41,369 nucleotides of DNA from Colivivens sp963645405 (GTDB taxonomy: Bacteria > Bacteroidota > Bacteroidia > Bacteroidales > Bacteroidaceae): assembly GCA_963645405.1 (NCBI GenBank), contig CAVISR010000012.1, forward strand, positions 1-41,369. Reading direction: 5' to 3'. The notes under the pieces are model-generated. The model saw only the letters and a list, made by a program, of their open reading frames with translations. It was not told the DNA's origin and did not search any database. The position numbers were made by a program, and so were the translations under genes. Of the stretch, positions 17,186-24,633 are shown in pieces; the first letter of the stretch is position 1, and each line of letters begins with the position of its first letter.

Positions 17186-17240
17186 GTTCTAAAAAATACC
17201 TTTGATGAAGGACTTGGTATGAACTCGAGATTTTTAGAAC
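17186..17240. promoter_or_regulatory. Inverted repeat upstream of the beta-barrel gene, with an internal -7-like box
   Basis: Arms GTTCTAAAAAAT (17186-17197) and ATTTTTAGAAC (17230-17240) are inverted complements, apart from one extra A, and are separated by 32 bases. Inside lies TACCTTTG (17197-17204), which fits the -7 consensus but has no clear -33 box. This could be an operator pair or an RNA hairpin if transcription begins here. The rest of 16975-17260 shows no convincing gene. Confidence 0.4.
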
Positions 17241-17266
17241 GATCCTTAAAATAAATCCGATATAAT

Positions 17267-17297
17267 TTTGCAGAACGATAAATTTGTTTTACCTTTG
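17267..17297 (+). promoter_or_regulatory. Promoter of the outer-membrane beta-barrel gene
   Basis: TTTG (17267-17270), a 19-base spacer and TACCTTTG (17290-17297) match the Bacteroidetes -33/-7 consensus. The predicted leader is about 34 bases before the ATG at 17335. Confidence 0.8.
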
Positions 17298-17334
17298 CCG
17301 CTGCGAAACGAACAAACATTCAATAATTGTAATT

Positions 17335-17955
17335 ATGAAAAAGATTTTCAGTATCATCGCAGTCGTGGCAGCATTCGTTCTTGCTGTTCCTGCACAGGCT
17401 CAGGTTCAATTCGGTATCAAGGCTGGTTTGAACGTAAACAAAGTTAGTTTGAGCGATGTCGGTTCAAACTTTGACGGAGAAAACCGCACTGGTTTCTTTG
17501 CCGGTGTGACAGCAGACATCACTCTTCCAATCGTAGGTCTCGGTGCAGACATCTCCCTTCTCTACGACAACAAGGTTGCAGGAACTTCAGTGAATGACAA
17601 GGAGGTGAACAAAACACTGCAATACATTGATATTCCAATCAATGTCAAGTACACACTCGGCTTCAGCAGCTTGGCAAGCGTTTACTTGGCAACCGGTCCG
17701 CAGTTCGCTTTCAATATCGGCGACAGAAGTTGGGCTCTCTCCGACTTGAACAAGGACTGGGAACTGAAGAAATCTGAGTTCTCATGGAACGTAGGTGCAG
17801 GTGTCACAGTCCGTAGCCACATCAGAATCGGCTACAACTACAATATTGCAATTGGCAAGACTGCTGAATTCAAGGTTGAAGCTCTCGGAAAGGATTTGGT
17901 CAAGGGCAAATTGAAGAACAACACTCATCAGATTTCTCTGACTTACTTGTTCTAG
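17335..17955 (+). CDS. Small outer-membrane beta-barrel protein
   Basis: This 206-residue secreted protein has a clear signal peptide, MKKIFSIIAVVAAFVLAVPAQA, with cleavage expected after AQA. The mature part begins VQFGIKAGLNVNKVSL and alternates hydrophobic and polar residues. It ends in an aromatic-rich strand, QISLTYLF, with a terminal Phe as required for outer-membrane assembly. This fits the small porin-like/OMP beta-barrel families common in Bacteroidetes (probably eight strands). The substrate is unknown. The ATG at 17335 was chosen for the signal peptide and the promoter spacing. It is a single-gene unit, followed by an array that repeats its own 3' end. Confidence 0.88.
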   Translation: MKKIFSIIAVVAAFVLAVPAQAQVQFGIKAGLNVNKVSLSDVGSNFDGENRTGFFAGVTADITLPIVGLGADISLLYDNKVAGTSVNDKEVNKTLQYIDIPINVKYTLGFSSLASVYLATGPQFAFNIGDRSWALSDLNKDWELKKSEFSWNVGAGVTVRSHIRIGYNYNIAIGKTAEFKVEALGKDLVKGKLKNNTHQISLTYLF

Positions 17956-18097
17956 ACTGCCCGATTTGTTAGTTCTGAATCTCAGACTTGCTTGGTCTGA
18001 ATCCTTAGACTTATTTGAGTTGAACCTCAGACTTGCTCGTTCGGACTATAAGGCTTGTTTGTCCCGAACCGTCTGACTTAAGACTTATTTGTTCTGA
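17934..18097 (+). repeat. Degenerate 22-23 base array copying the 3' end of the beta-barrel gene
   Basis: The gene ends with TCTGACTTACTTGTTCTAG. Recognisable variants of this (for example CAGACTTGCTTGGTCTGAA) recur with their GACTT-like cores at about 17940, 17963, 17985, 18008, 18030, 18053 and 18075. The spacings are 23, 22, 23, 22, 23 and 22. The first unit is coding; the others are intergenic and progressively altered. Confidence 0.8.
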
Positions 18098-18128
18098 GTT
18101 TGGGTTAACAAAGCTGAAATGCATAAGT

Positions 18129-18170
18129 GTGAACCTCTATCGATGAAATCGTGGAGGTTCACTCGTTTTT
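18129..18170 (+). terminator. Rho-independent-type terminator
   Basis: A perfect 9-base stem, GTGAACCTC (18129-18137) with GAGGTTCAC (18154-18162), has a 16-base loop and is followed by TCGTTTTT. It lies 173 bases past the beta-barrel gene stop, beyond the repeat array. Confidence 0.75.
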
Positions 18171-18253
18171 GAAGGCTGGTTCCATGATGAATCTTAGCCG
18201 GATTCAGGGCAAGTCAACAAGGGTTCTTTTAGAAGCCAATAAACCCCCGTCTT

Positions 18254-18335
18254 TTTTCTCTGACTAGGAAAAATTTTTTCTCTGACTGGGAAAATAATTT
18301 TCTCTGACTGGGAAAATAAATCGCCCTAACTGGAG
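18254..18335. repeat. 22-base tandem repeat, three units plus one degenerate (locus 1)
   Basis: The consensus is TTTTCTCTGACTRGGAAAA. The first C of each unit falls at 18258, 18280 and 18302, an exact period of 22, and a degenerate fourth unit aligns at 18324. Each unit is bounded by TTTTC and GAAAA, which are complementary. The same repeat occurs after rodA at 40814-40880. Confidence 0.92.
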
Positions 18336-18487
18336 GGTGAAATCCCACTGCTTGGAAAGCCTGGTTTTTCGGGTCGGAAACAGTTCTTCGAATGGCAGAT
18401 TTGCCTTGGTTCGTCCGTCGCTCATTTATTTTACTCTGCCTGTCAAAAAATCTTTCCCGGCAGTGCCAATCTCTCCGATTATTTTGC

Positions 18488-18495
18488 TATCTTTG
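18488..18495 (+). promoter_or_regulatory. priA -7 box giving an almost leaderless transcript
   Basis: TATCTTTG matches TAnnTTTG and ends only 4 bases before the priA ATG at 18500. No good -33 box is seen at the usual distance. If used, the transcript would start at or next to the start codon. Confidence 0.5.
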
Positions 18496-18499
18496 CATC

Positions 18500-20746
18500 A
18501 TGAAATTCGCGGACGTCATAATACCATTGCCTTTGCAAGATGACTATACTTACAGCATTCCCGATGAAATCGTGGAGAGCGTGCAGGTGGGCTGTCGTGT
18601 GCTTGTACCGTTCGGTCAGCGCAAGTCGTACATCGGTGTCGTCCGTCGGATTCATAGCAATCCGCCGACTGGTTACAAGGTGAAGCCACTCTCGCGACTT
18701 ATCGACTCTGCGCCTGTCGTGCTCCCTCGGCAACTCGAACTCTGGGAATGGATCGCCAAGTATTATATCTGTCCGTTGGGCGATGTCTACAATGCGGCTT
18801 TGCCTGCCGGACTGAAGGACAACGGATTCCGTCCGAAGACGGAAACGCTCGTGCGCCTGTCGGACACGGTGGATTCGTCGAAACTGAACATCATCGTCAA
18901 CTTCCTCAAGAAGACGAAGAAACAGCAGATTCTGTTCGAGACTTTCATCGAGATGTCGGGCTGCGGACGTCTGCCCGAACCAAAGCCAGTAGTGAAGTCC
19001 GAGCTGATGCATATGTGCGCGGCTACGAATGCTGCATTCAAGGGACTCGTCGACAAGCATTTGCTTGTGCAGTACGAACATGAGATTTGCAGGTTGGACT
19101 ACGGTGAATCCGTCTCGCCCACGCTTAATCCGCTCAATGAAAACCAACAGCAGGCTGAGGATGAAATCAACCGATTGTTTGAAACCAAGAACGTGGTGCT
19201 GCTGCACGGAGTGACATCAAGCGGAAAGACAGAGATTTACATCCATGAGATAAAGCGTATGATGGCAGAAGGCAAGCAAGTGCTTTACCTCTTGCCTGAA
19301 ATTGCCCTGACCACACAGATTACCGAACGATTGCACCGTGTCTTTGGCGACAGTATGGGCGTGTACCATTCCAAGTTTTCGGATGCAGAACGGGTGGAAG
19401 TCTATAACAAGCAACTGTCCGACAGTCCCTTCCAGTTGATTCTCGGCGTGCGTTCTTCCATTTTCCTGCCTTTCAAGAATCTCGGACTGGTGGTGGTGGA
19501 CGAGGAACACGAGACTTCGTACAAGCAGCAAGACCCGGCTCCGCGCTATCATGCAAGAAACTGTGCGATTGTGCTTGCCGACCAGTTCAATGCCAAGGTC
19601 CTGCTCGGGACTGCAACTCCGAGCCTCGAAACCTACAGCATGGCAAAGGCAGGCAAGTATGGCTACGTCCGCTTGTCTAAGCGCTATATGGACATGCAAC
19701 TGCCTGACATCGAATTAATCGACATCAAACGTCTGCGATTCCAAAAGCGGATGAAAGGTCCGTTCTCTTCACGTTTGCTCGATTCCATCGGTGAATCGCT
19801 TGCCAACGGAGAACAGGTGATTCTCTTCCAAAACCGCCGTGGCTATTCCAATTTCATCCAGTGCAAGACCTGCGGATGGGTTCCGCGCTGCGAACATTGT
19901 GACGTGAGCCTCACCTATCATAAAGGCCACGACCAACTTGTTTGTCACTATTGCGGAAAAGTCTACGACTTGCCGTCCAAATGTCCGAACTGTGAGGAGA
20001 CGAATTTCGTTGACGTCGGCATTGGTACGGAAAAGATTGAGTCGCTGGTACACAAGTATTTCCCCGATGCAAGGACAGTCAGGATGGACATTGACACGGC
20101 TCACACGAGGGCTGCCTATGAACGGATCATCCAGGACTTTGCCCAGCATAAGTACGATGTCCTCATTGGAACACAGATGATTACCAAAGGGCTGGACTTC
20201 GACAATGTGAGCGTTGTCGGCATTCTCGATGCTGACACGTTGCTGAACATTCCGGACTTCAGAAGCCATGAGCGTGCGTTCCATGTCCTGGCGCAAGTGG
20301 CAGGCAGGGCAGGACGAAAACACCGGAAGGGAAAGGTCATATTGCAAACCCGTTCCATCGATTCGGAGACAATCGCGTTTGTGGCGTCAAATGACTATGA
20401 GTCAATGTACAATATGCAGATGGAAGAGCGCAAGCTGTTTCATTACCCGCCATATTTCCGCCTGATAAATGTGTATCTGCGCCACCGCGATTCTGTGAGA
20501 GCCGACGTGCTGGCAGCAGACGTGGCTCGTCTGCTCAGACAGTCGTTTGGCGAAAGGGTTCTTGGACCTGACAAACCTCCTGTGTCGAGAGTACAGTCGA
20601 TGTTCATCCGCAAGCTCATAATCAAGATTGAGAAGAAATCGTCGGTTTCAAAGGTGAGGGACATATTGATGGCAATCCAGGCTCAGATTATGGAGCAGCC
20701 GAGCGCAAGCGGACTGCAAGTTTACTATGATGTTGACCCGATGTGA
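18500..20746 (+). CDS. priA: Primosomal replication-restart helicase PriA
   Basis: PriA is the 3'-5' DNA helicase that recognises abandoned forks and reloads the replisome. The 748-residue protein has an N-terminal DNA-binding domain (MKFADVIIPLPLQ... with RVLVPFGQRKSYIGVV), Walker A GVTSSGKT (237-244), Walker B DEEH (334-337) and GTATPSLETYS. The zinc-binding insertion carries eight Cys (455, 458, 464, 467, 482, 485, 495, 498), all conserved. The helicase C-terminal motifs IGTQMITKGLDFDNV and QVAGRAGR are present. The frame is open further upstream, but the start at 18500 gives the family N terminus. Confidence 0.97.
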   Translation: MKFADVIIPLPLQDDYTYSIPDEIVESVQVGCRVLVPFGQRKSYIGVVRRIHSNPPTGYKVKPLSRLIDSAPVVLPRQLELWEWIAKYYICPLGDVYNAALPAGLKDNGFRPKTETLVRLSDTVDSSKLNIIVNFLKKTKKQQILFETFIEMSGCGRLPEPKPVVKSELMHMCAATNAAFKGLVDKHLLVQYEHEICRLDYGESVSPTLNPLNENQQQAEDEINRLFETKNVVLLHGVTSSGKTEIYIHEIKRMMAEGKQVLYLLPEIALTTQITERLHRVFGDSMGVYHSKFSDAERVEVYNKQLSDSPFQLILGVRSSIFLPFKNLGLVVVDEEHETSYKQQDPAPRYHARNCAIVLADQFNAKVLLGTATPSLETYSMAKAGKYGYVRLSKRYMDMQLPDIELIDIKRLRFQKRMKGPFSSRLLDSIGESLANGEQVILFQNRRGYSNFIQCKTCGWVPRCEHCDVSLTYHKGHDQLVCHYCGKVYDLPSKCPNCEETNFVDVGIGTEKIESLVHKYFPDARTVRMDIDTAHTRAAYERIIQDFAQHKYDVLIGTQMITKGLDFDNVSVVGILDADTLLNIPDFRSHERAFHVLAQVAGRAGRKHRKGKVILQTRSIDSETIAFVASNDYESMYNMQMEERKLFHYPPYFRLINVYLRHRDSVRADVLAADVARLLRQSFGERVLGPDKPPVSRVQSMFIRKLIIKIEKKSSVSKVRDILMAIQAQIMEQPSASGLQVYYDVDPM

Positions 20747-20780
20747 TGTTGCATGATGTTGTGTCGTGTGATGTTGCACA
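20741..20780 (+). repeat. Repeats of the priA stop region
   Basis: TGTGATGTTGCA occurs at 20742-20753, overlapping the priA stop, and again at 20767-20778, a 25-base period. A related TGATGTTG lies between them at 20754 and another inside the gene at 20728. The units are short and GAT/GTT-rich, so chance low complexity is possible. Confidence 0.55.
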
Positions 20781-20844
20781 GTGTTAGCAATTTGACGCTT
20801 GCTCCCGTTATTTGCCTGTAGAGTTGCTGAAAAACGTGGACTCC

Positions 20845-20876
20845 TTTGGTGATGTGGCTGAAAAGCCGTACCTTTG
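20845..20876 (+). promoter_or_regulatory. Threonine operon promoter
   Basis: TTTG (20845-20848), a 20-base spacer and TACCTTTG (20869-20876) match the Bacteroidetes consensus. The leader of about 38 bases is too short for a threonine-rich leader peptide or attenuator, and none is seen. Confidence 0.78.
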
Positions 20877-20917
20877 TAGCCGAATTATATATAGAAGTAA
20901 ACGAAGAATCCTAAACG

Positions 20918-23347
20918 ATGAAAGTATTGAAATTTGGCGGGACATCCGTAGGTTCCGTAGAAAGTATTCTTAATGTAAAGAAAATCGTTGAGGCTCAGAC
21001 AGAGCCGGTGGTTGTTGTTGTCTCTGCTCTTGGCGGGTTGACGGACAAACTGATTGGTACGTCCAAACTTGCCCAGGCTGGTGATGCCAAGTACTTGGAT
21101 GCCTATTATGAGATGGTGCTCAGACACCATGACATGATAGAGAAAATCATCACGGACAGCACAAAGAAAGAGGCTCTCTTGAAAGAAATCGATGGACTGT
21201 TGGCTGACTTGAAAAGCATCTATCAGGGTGTGTTCCTTATTCATGACTTGTCAGAAAAGACGTCCAACGCAATCGTGAGCTATGGAGAGAGAATGTCGTC
21301 AAGAATCTGTGCCGCACTGATAAAGGACGCAGCATTGTATGACTCGCTCTCTTTCATAAGAACCGAGAAGAAACAAAACCGCAACTTCCTTGCCGACGAA
21401 GCAACTGACAGCCTCGTCAAAGAAGCGTTCAAGCAACCGTTCAAGGTGGCTGTTGCCGGTGGATTCATCTCCAGAGACGTACATACTGGAGAGATAACCA
21501 ACCTGGGGAGAGGCGGAAGCGACTATACAGCAAGTATCATTGCAGCTACACTCGATGCAAGCGCATTGGAGATTTGGACCGATGTCGATGGATTCATGAC
21601 TGCCGACCCACGAATCATCAATACGGCTTACACCATCGACAGCCTCAGCTATGTGGAGGCAATGGAATTGTGCAACTTCGGTGCAAAGGTGGTTTACCCT
21701 CCTACAATCTATCCTGTCTGCATAATGAACATTCCGATATACATCAAGAACACGTTCCATCCGGAGGCAGTCGGCACTGTCATTGCACAGGGAGTGCACG
21801 ACACACAGCGTGCAATCAAAGGTATCAGTTCAATCAATAACATGAGCCTGATTACCGTTTCAGGACTGTCAATGGTCGGTGTGATTGGAGTCAACCGCCG
21901 AATCTTCACGGTTCTTGCCGACAACCAGATAAGCGTGTTCCTCGTGAGCCAGGCTTCATCAGAAAGCAGTACATCAATCGGTGTGCGCAATGAAGACGCG
22001 GAACTTGCCTGCAACGTGCTTGATGAAGAGTTTGCGAAGGAGATAGAGATGGGGGCGATGTTCCCAATGACCGTGGAGAGCAATCTTGCGACAATAGCTG
22101 TCGTAGGTGAGAACATGAAGCATACGCCAGGTATTGCCGGAAAGTTGTTCGGCACATTGGGGCGCAACGGCATAAGTGTCATTGCCTGTGCTCAGGGTGC
22201 ATCCGAGACCAACATCTCGTTCGTCGTGGAAAGCCGTTTGCTGCGTAAGTCGCTCAATGTAATCCACGACAACTTCTTCCTCTCTGCATACCAGGAGTTG
22301 AACCTCTTCATCTGCGGAGTGGGAACAGTTGGCGGAAGTCTGCTGCAACAGATTGCACATCAGCGCGACAAACTGAAGAAAGAGCGCAACCTGCTGTTGA
22401 ATGTCGTAGGAATAGCAAGCAGCAAGAAGGCTGTGTTCGACCGTAATGGCATAGACTTGGACAACTACAAGGAGATTCTTGAGAACAGTGAAGCCAGCGA
22501 CATAACTCGTCTGAAGAATGAGGTGATAGGGATGAACATCTTCAATTCCGTATTTGTGGACTGCACTGCCAGCCAGGAAGTTGCAGCCCTTTACAATGAT
22601 TTCTTCGAGCACAGCATATCAGTGGTTGCAGCCAACAAGATAGCAGCTTCGTCCGATTATGATGACTATGCACTTCTCAAGCGTACTGCACGCAAGCGCA
22701 ATGTCAAGTTCTTGTTCGAGACAAACGTGGGAGCAGGACTTCCTGTAATCAACACAATCAACGACTTGATAAACAGCGGCGACAAGATTCTGAAGATTGA
22801 AGCAATACTTAGCGGCACGCTGAACTATATCTTCAATACAGTCAGTGCTGAAGTTCCGTTCAGTGAGGCTGTGCGTCGTTCAAAGGAAGAAGGCTATTCC
22901 GAACCCGACCCTCGTGTCGACCTGAGTGGAAAAGACGTGATACGCAAGCTCGTGATACTTTCGCGTGAAGCTGGATATAAAATCAATCAGGAAGATGTGG
23001 AACGTCATCTGTTCGTTCCCGACGATTACTTCGAAGGTTCGTTGGAGAACTTCTGGCAGAAGCTGCCTGCGCTTGACGCAGAGTTCGAGGCAAGACGGCA
23101 AGTCTTGACAAAGGACGGAAAACACTGGCGCTTTGTTGCAAAGCTCGTGGACGGGAAAGCCAGCGTTTCTCTCGATGCAGTTTCGGCAGACCATCCGTTC
23201 TATCATCTGGAAGGTTCAAACAACATCATCCTTCTTACGACAGAACGCTATCATGACTATCCGATGCTGATTCAGGGCTATGGAGCTGGAGCAAGCGTAA
23301 CTGCAGCCGGAGTGTTTGCTGACATAATGAGCATCGCAAACATCTGA
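20918..23347 (+). CDS. thrA: Bifunctional aspartokinase / homoserine dehydrogenase
   Basis: ThrA catalyses the first and third steps of the aspartate pathway, phosphorylation of aspartate and NAD(P)H-dependent reduction of aspartate semialdehyde to homoserine. It therefore supplies Thr, Met and, through semialdehyde, diaminopimelate. The 809-residue protein has the kinase motif KFGGTS (5-10), LGRGGSDYTA (about 196-205), ACT regulatory domains at about 310-455, and the dehydrogenase Rossmann motif ICGVGTVGGSLLQ (465-477), followed by ETNVGAGLPVI and LSGTLNYIFN. Its length matches the E. coli enzyme (820). The ACT domains predict threonine feedback. It is the first gene of the thr operon. Confidence 0.97.
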   Translation: MKVLKFGGTSVGSVESILNVKKIVEAQTEPVVVVVSALGGLTDKLIGTSKLAQAGDAKYLDAYYEMVLRHHDMIEKIITDSTKKEALLKEIDGLLADLKSIYQGVFLIHDLSEKTSNAIVSYGERMSSRICAALIKDAALYDSLSFIRTEKKQNRNFLADEATDSLVKEAFKQPFKVAVAGGFISRDVHTGEITNLGRGGSDYTASIIAATLDASALEIWTDVDGFMTADPRIINTAYTIDSLSYVEAMELCNFGAKVVYPPTIYPVCIMNIPIYIKNTFHPEAVGTVIAQGVHDTQRAIKGISSINNMSLITVSGLSMVGVIGVNRRIFTVLADNQISVFLVSQASSESSTSIGVRNEDAELACNVLDEEFAKEIEMGAMFPMTVESNLATIAVVGENMKHTPGIAGKLFGTLGRNGISVIACAQGASETNISFVVESRLLRKSLNVIHDNFFLSAYQELNLFICGVGTVGGSLLQQIAHQRDKLKKERNLLLNVVGIASSKKAVFDRNGIDLDNYKEILENSEASDITRLKNEVIGMNIFNSVFVDCTASQEVAALYNDFFEHSISVVAANKIAASSDYDDYALLKRTARKRNVKFLFETNVGAGLPVINTINDLINSGDKILKIEAILSGTLNYIFNTVSAEVPFSEAVRRSKEEGYSEPDPRVDLSGKDVIRKLVILSREAGYKINQEDVERHLFVPDDYFEGSLENFWQKLPALDAEFEARRQVLTKDGKHWRFVAKLVDGKASVSLDAVSADHPFYHLEGSNNIILLTTERYHDYPMLIQGYGAGASVTAAGVFADIMSIANI

Positions 23348-23379
23348 TGTCAATGGCGAATGGCTGACAGGACACGACA

Positions 23380-23421
23380 GAACACAAAGACAAGAACAAA
23401 GAACACAAAGACAAGAACAAA
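23380..23421 (+). repeat. Perfect 21-base tandem duplication abutting the apgM-like start codon
   Basis: The 21-base unit at 23380-23400 (GAACACAAAG then ACAAGAACAAA) is repeated without mismatch at 23401-23421, and the ATG follows at 23422. The sequence has no T, is A-rich and cannot form stable structure, so it probably acts as an unstructured ribosome landing site. Confidence 0.95.
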
Positions 23422-24633
23422 ATGAAACACATTATTATATTAGGAGACGGGATGGCAGACTGGCCGGAGGAAAGTCTTGGTGGCAAGACCCTCCTGCAGT
23501 ATGCAAAGACTCCATACATGGACATGCTTGCCAAGAAAGGTCAGACCGGTATGCTCAAGACCGTTCCTGATGGTTTCCATCCGGGCAGCGAGGTCGCGAA
23601 CAGCAGTATATTGGGCTACGACCAGCACGAGGTTTACGAAGGACGAGGTCCGTTGGAGGCTGCCAGCATAGGTGTAGACCTTGCGCCCGATGACATGGCA
23701 ATACGTTGCAATCTGATATGTATAGACGGAGACAAGATAAAGAACCACTCATGTGGACGACTGGAAACGGAAGAGGGAGATGTCCTGATAAAGTACTTGC
23801 AGGAACACTTGGGCAATGACCATGTCCATTTCTATACAGGAGTACAGTACAGACATCTGCTGGTCATCAAAGGCGGAAACAAACACATCAAGTGCGTGCC
23901 GCCACATGATGTGCCAGGTCAGGCTTGGCGTCCTCTGCTGATAAAGGCAGAAATGCCTGAGGCGGAAGAAACAGCAAGACTTCTGAATGAATTGATTCTC
24001 AAGTCGCAGGAACTGCTGGCAAAGCATCCGCTGAACATACAAAGGGTGAAAGAAGGTAAAGACCCTGCCAATTCCATCTGGCCTTGGGCTGGTGGCTATC
24101 GTCCGCACATGGTGCCGTTGACAACCTCTTTTCCCCAGATACACAGAGGTGCAGTCATAACCGCCGTAGATTTGATACGGGGAATCGGTTCGCTTGCAGG
24201 ACTGAGAGTCATCAATGTGCCTGGTGCCACAGGTCTGTACGACACAAACTATGAAGGGAAAGCACAGGCTGCGATTGATGCGCTCAAGACTGACGACTTC
24301 GTCTACTTGCATATAGAAGCAAGTGATGAGGCTGGGCATGACGGCAACTTGCAATTGAAGCAGATGACAATAGAAAACCTCGACAGCAGGGCTGTGGGTC
24401 CTATCTATGAGGCAGTGAAAGATTGGGATGAACCAGTCTGCATCGCTGTGTTGCCCGACCATCCTACTCCGGTACGTCACCGTACACATACCAATGAACC
24501 TGTACCTTTCCTTATATATGCACCGGGAATACAATCTGATGGTGTCGAGACCTTCGATGAAGTGGCATGCAAGGAAGGCGTGTTCGGACAGTTACAAAAA
24601 GATGAATTTATTAAAGCATTAATGAGTATATGA
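23422..24633 (+). CDS. Phosphoglycerate-mutase-like protein, probable non-orthologous homoserine kinase
   Basis: This 403-residue member of the alkaline phosphatase superfamily resembles archaeal-type cofactor-independent phosphoglycerate mutase (ApgM). It has the metal site GDGMADWPEESLGG (from residue 8), a nucleophile Ser in PGSEVANSSILGYD (S56 by alignment with other mutases), HIEASDEAGHDGN and LPDHPTPVRHRTHTNEPVPF. It lies between thrA and thrC and overlaps thrC by 4 bases, while no classical thrB (GHMP kinase) is present. For this subfamily in such operons a homoserine kinase role has been proposed (TIGRFAM family 'proposed homoserine kinase'). That role is inferred here from context. 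Plain phosphoglycerate mutase is the alternative. Confidence 0.85.
   Translation: MKHIIILGDGMADWPEESLGGKTLLQYAKTPYMDMLAKKGQTGMLKTVPDGFHPGSEVANSSILGYDQHEVYEGRGPLEAASIGVDLAPDDMAIRCNLICIDGDKIKNHSCGRLETEEGDVLIKYLQEHLGNDHVHFYTGVQYRHLLVIKGGNKHIKCVPPHDVPGQAWRPLLIKAEMPEAEETARLLNELILKSQELLAKHPLNIQRVKEGKDPANSIWPWAGGYRPHMVPLTTSFPQIHRGAVITAVDLIRGIGSLAGLRVINVPGATGLYDTNYEGKAQAAIDALKTDDFVYLHIEASDEAGHDGNLQLKQMTIENLDSRAVGPIYEAVKDWDEPVCIAVLPDHPTPVRHRTHTNEPVPFLIYAPGIQSDGVETFDEVACKEGVFGQLQKDEFIKALMSI

Noticed and set aside
17017..17319. Minus-strand open frame of 100 codons upstream of the beta-barrel gene
   Set aside because: It spans the beta-barrel promoter and inverted repeat, has no family likeness, and lacks a promoter of its own.
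18254..18335. CRISPR or phage attachment site
   Set aside because: There are no spacers between units, and no integrase, phage or other mobile genes near either copy.
18392..18499. In-frame extension of priA
   Set aside because: The extra 36 residues are not part of the PriA family and cross the -7 box at 18488.
20877..20917. Threonine attenuator leader
   Set aside because: The leader of about 38 bases has no Thr/Ile-rich peptide and no terminator hairpin.
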